A DNA stretch of 6,660 nt from Bacillota bacterium (GTDB lineage: Bacteria; Bacillota; Clostridia; Lachnospirales; Cellulosilyticaceae). Location of the stretch: the NCBI GenBank assembly GCA_023436395.1, contig JAEZJJ010000091.1:1-6660 (forward strand), written 5' to 3'. Position numbers and translations under genes: made by a program. Below are positions 5,251 through 6,660 of this stretch, in pieces (position 1 is the stretch's first letter; each line of letters starts with the position of its first letter). The notes beneath the pieces are model-generated. The model saw nothing but the letters and a program-made list of their open reading frames with translations, had not been told where the DNA came from and did no database searches.

Positions 5251-6459
5251 ATGAAGAAAAAGGTATTGGCCTTATTAGTAACTTTAGTAATGATATTTAC
5301 TATGGTAGGCTGTAATGCTCAAGGCGTGGAATTAATTAATCAGTTAAAGACAGTTTCTAATTGGGAAGCCATGGAAACAACGAGTAATTTAGATTTAAGT
5401 ATTACTTCTCAAGGAGAAACTGTTAAAGTAAATGTAGGGTTAGTAAGCTATACAAATAGTAAAGATTTACAAATGGAAGCTACTATGACTATTAACACCA
5501 TTGAAGTTTCAGGCCAAAAAATAGATGTAGCCTCAGCACCATTTGAACTTTCACCTATTAAGTTTTATATGGATGGCATGAAGTTCTACGTAAGTACAGA
5601 TATCTTTAAAGATATTGCAGCTATCTTAGGTATTAAACCAGAAACAATCATAGATGTAACTAAAGACTATTTAATGATGGATTTAACAAGTACTATGGAA
5701 ACATCAGGAATGACTAAAGAACAAATAGCTAAATTATCAAGCCAAAGCTTTGATATTTATGCTAATTCTAAAGTAGAAGTTCCAATTACTAAAAAAGATA
5801 ACACCTATACCGTTGAACTTAAAGATTCACAATTAGTAGATGCCATCTTTGATTTTTACCTAGAAGCTCTTGATTCCCAAACGACTACATTAACAGAAGC
5901 TTATAAGAAAATGGGGCTTACAGATGAGCAAATTAAAGAAACACTTGCACAAGTAAAAGTTATTTATGGACCAGAAACAAAAGCTATGGTTAAACCTATG
6001 TTAGCTGGTAGCTCTGCAAAAGCAAGCTATACATTTGATAAAGATAGCTATGCAACTGATATGTCAGCAACTATTAAATTAGCAGTAGATAAAGACAAAG
6101 TTGATGTTAGTATATCTGGTCAATCAAAAGTTAAAAAAGTAGATAAAAAAGCAATTACTTTCCCAACAAGTGTAAAAGCATACACTATGGAAGACCTTAT
6201 GGGAATGGCTACACCTAATCAAGTTAGTCAAGTTGTTGAAGTAGCTAAAAAGGATTGTGTTGTAGAAAAAGACGTAACTTATGTACCTCTTAAAGCTACA
6301 CTAGCACAAGTTGGTCTTACAGCAAGTTATGATAGTAAAACAAAAACAACATATATTAAAGAATTAGATATGCCAGTGAAAGTCCTTGTTAAAAAAGGTG
6401 TTTCATATGTGTCAATAGAACTATTAGAGGAAATTGGAATAAGTTGTGAAGTTAAATAA
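5251..6459 (+). CDS. secreted lipoprotein with C-terminal copper-amine-oxidase-N-like repeat
   Basis: This is a predicted membrane-anchored, extracytoplasmic lipoprotein of 402 aa and unknown function. Residues 1-21 are a lipoprotein signal peptide: MKKK, a hydrophobic core, then TMVGC with Cys21 as the lipidation site (Met at -3 is a mild departure from Leu). Residues about 30-300 alternate beta-rich stretches with amphipathic helices (for example TKEQIAKLSSQ and TDEQIKETLAQ), like lipoproteins that assay as ligand-binding or wall-associated; I cannot name the family. Residues about 336-402 contain VTYVPLKATLAQVGLTASYD and GVSYVSIELLEEIGI, two halves matching the copper amine oxidase N-terminal-like domain (VPLR..aealG pattern) common in clostridial surface proteins. 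No copper site or enzyme motif is seen. It stands alone, with its own promoter and terminator, and the mature part is Lys- and Thr-rich. Confidence 0.8.
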   Translation: MKKKVLALLVTLVMIFTMVGCNAQGVELINQLKTVSNWEAMETTSNLDLSITSQGETVKVNVGLVSYTNSKDLQMEATMTINTIEVSGQKIDVASAPFELSPIKFYMDGMKFYVSTDIFKDIAAILGIKPETIIDVTKDYLMMDLTSTMETSGMTKEQIAKLSSQSFDIYANSKVEVPITKKDNTYTVELKDSQLVDAIFDFYLEALDSQTTTLTEAYKKMGLTDEQIKETLAQVKVIYGPETKAMVKPMLAGSSAKASYTFDKDSYATDMSATIKLAVDKDKVDVSISGQSKVKKVDKKAITFPTSVKAYTMEDLMGMATPNQVSQVVEVAKKDCVVEKDVTYVPLKATLAQVGLTASYDSKTKTTYIKELDMPVKVLVKKGVSYVSIELLEEIGISCEVK

Positions 6460-6468
6460 GTTTTAAGC

Positions 6469-6532
6469 TAGCACTAAAAAGGCAGATGGCTTAGGAGAAA
6501 ATCATCCTAAGCTATCTGCCTTTTTAGTGCTA
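6469..6532. terminator. 28-bp hairpin, bidirectional intrinsic terminator
   Basis: Positions 6469-6496 pair with 6505-6532 over 28 bp with one G-U pair (6488/6513) and the 8-nt loop GAAAATCA. The stem carries AAAAA (6476-6480) on one side and TTTTT (6521-6525) on the other, so the inner G+C-rich stem plus T-run works on both strands. It starts 9 bp after the lipoprotein stop codon. Confidence 0.9.
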
Positions 6533-6536
6533 CAAA

Positions 6537-6564
6537 TTGAAATTTGTCGAGGTATTTGTAAAAT
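6537..6564 (+). promoter_or_regulatory. promoter-like sequence for the next transcription unit
   Basis: TTGAAA (6537-6542), a 16-bp spacer and TAAAAT (6559-6564) predict a start near 6571. The -35 lies in a small palindrome, ACAAATT-GA-AATTTGT (6532-6547), immediately after the terminator. The transcribed gene is outside the window, so support is limited. Confidence 0.4.
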
Positions 6565-6660
6565 AGGGTGCTAGGATGAAAGGATAGGGAAATGGCTATC
6601 TTCCTGTGCTCCGGTTCGTATTTTTTGAAGCACTAAGCTCACTTATTTAGATGAACGCCT
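6565..6660 (+). other. truncated leader or RNA gene, unidentified
   Basis: The tail contains no long ORF before the window edge. It can fold into an irregular hairpin: AGGA (6573-6576) with TCCT (6602-6605), and GATAG (6583-6587) with CTATC (6596-6600) around an 8-nt loop. TTTTTT at 6621-6626 follows some 15 nt after the hairpin. It could be a 5' leader with a regulatory element or the start of an RNA gene. I compared it from memory with SRP RNA, tmRNA, 6S RNA, T-box and TPP elements and found no match. Confidence 0.25.

Noticed and set aside
6565..6660. SRP RNA start (GGTGCTAG at 6567-6574 resembles the 5' end of clostridial SRP RNA)
   Set aside because: The conserved Alu-domain sequence that should follow (GGGGAGGTAGCGGTGCC as I remember it) is absent.
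1..6660. CRISPR arrays, tRNA or rRNA genes, insertion sequences, phage genes
   Set aside because: I saw no regularly spaced direct repeats, no tRNA T-loop with matching acceptor arms, no rRNA sequence, and no transposase or integrase reading frame.

Overview
The window looks like chromosomal DNA from a low-GC, Gram-positive, motile member of the Clostridia. The evidence is strongly AT-rich coding sequence, AGGAGG-type ribosome binding sites 7-8 nt before each ATG, an Mbl-type actin, rod proteins without Gram-negative L/P-ring genes, an S-box (SAM-I) riboswitch ahead of metK, and a lipoprotein ending in a copper-amine-oxidase-N-like repeat. A Lachnospiraceae/Cellulosilyticum-like relative is my guess from memory and is not proven by the sequence. 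All intact genes lie on the + strand.

Layout. (1) Positions 1-226: possibly the last codons of an upstream gene, a weak hairpin, then an extended -10 promoter. (2) Positions 227-3238: a tight four-gene operon, mbl - flgF-like - flgG - rod-binding FlgJ-type gene, with gaps of 10-16 bp. The order mbl-flhO-flhP is the one known from Bacillus subtilis; here a rod-cap gene follows. The operon combines a cell-shape actin with the distal parts of the flagellar rod. (3) Positions 3239-4864: the metK unit, with a near-consensus promoter, a SAM-I aptamer, mutually exclusive antiterminator and terminator stems, a further leader of about 165 nt, metK (S-adenosylmethionine synthetase), and a long hairpin after the stop codon. 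MetK makes the ligand that the riboswitch senses, which closes a feedback loop. (4) Positions 4865-5104: a non-coding block of about 43% G+C, dense in inverted repeats, next to a stretch of about 15% G+C. This is the least explained part of the window and a candidate structured RNA or small repeat element. (5) Positions 5142-6532: a monocistronic lipoprotein gene with its own promoter and a 28-bp terminator hairpin. (6) Positions 6533-6660: a promoter-like sequence and the start of a structured leader or RNA cut off by the window edge.

Most of the window is well-known core biology. The points worth a second look are the structured block after metK, a Tyr in place of the near-invariant Asn in the Mbl phosphate-1 loop, a one-base-longer pseudoknot loop in the S-box, the lack of any separate terminator between the flagellar operon and the riboswitch, and the unresolved tail.
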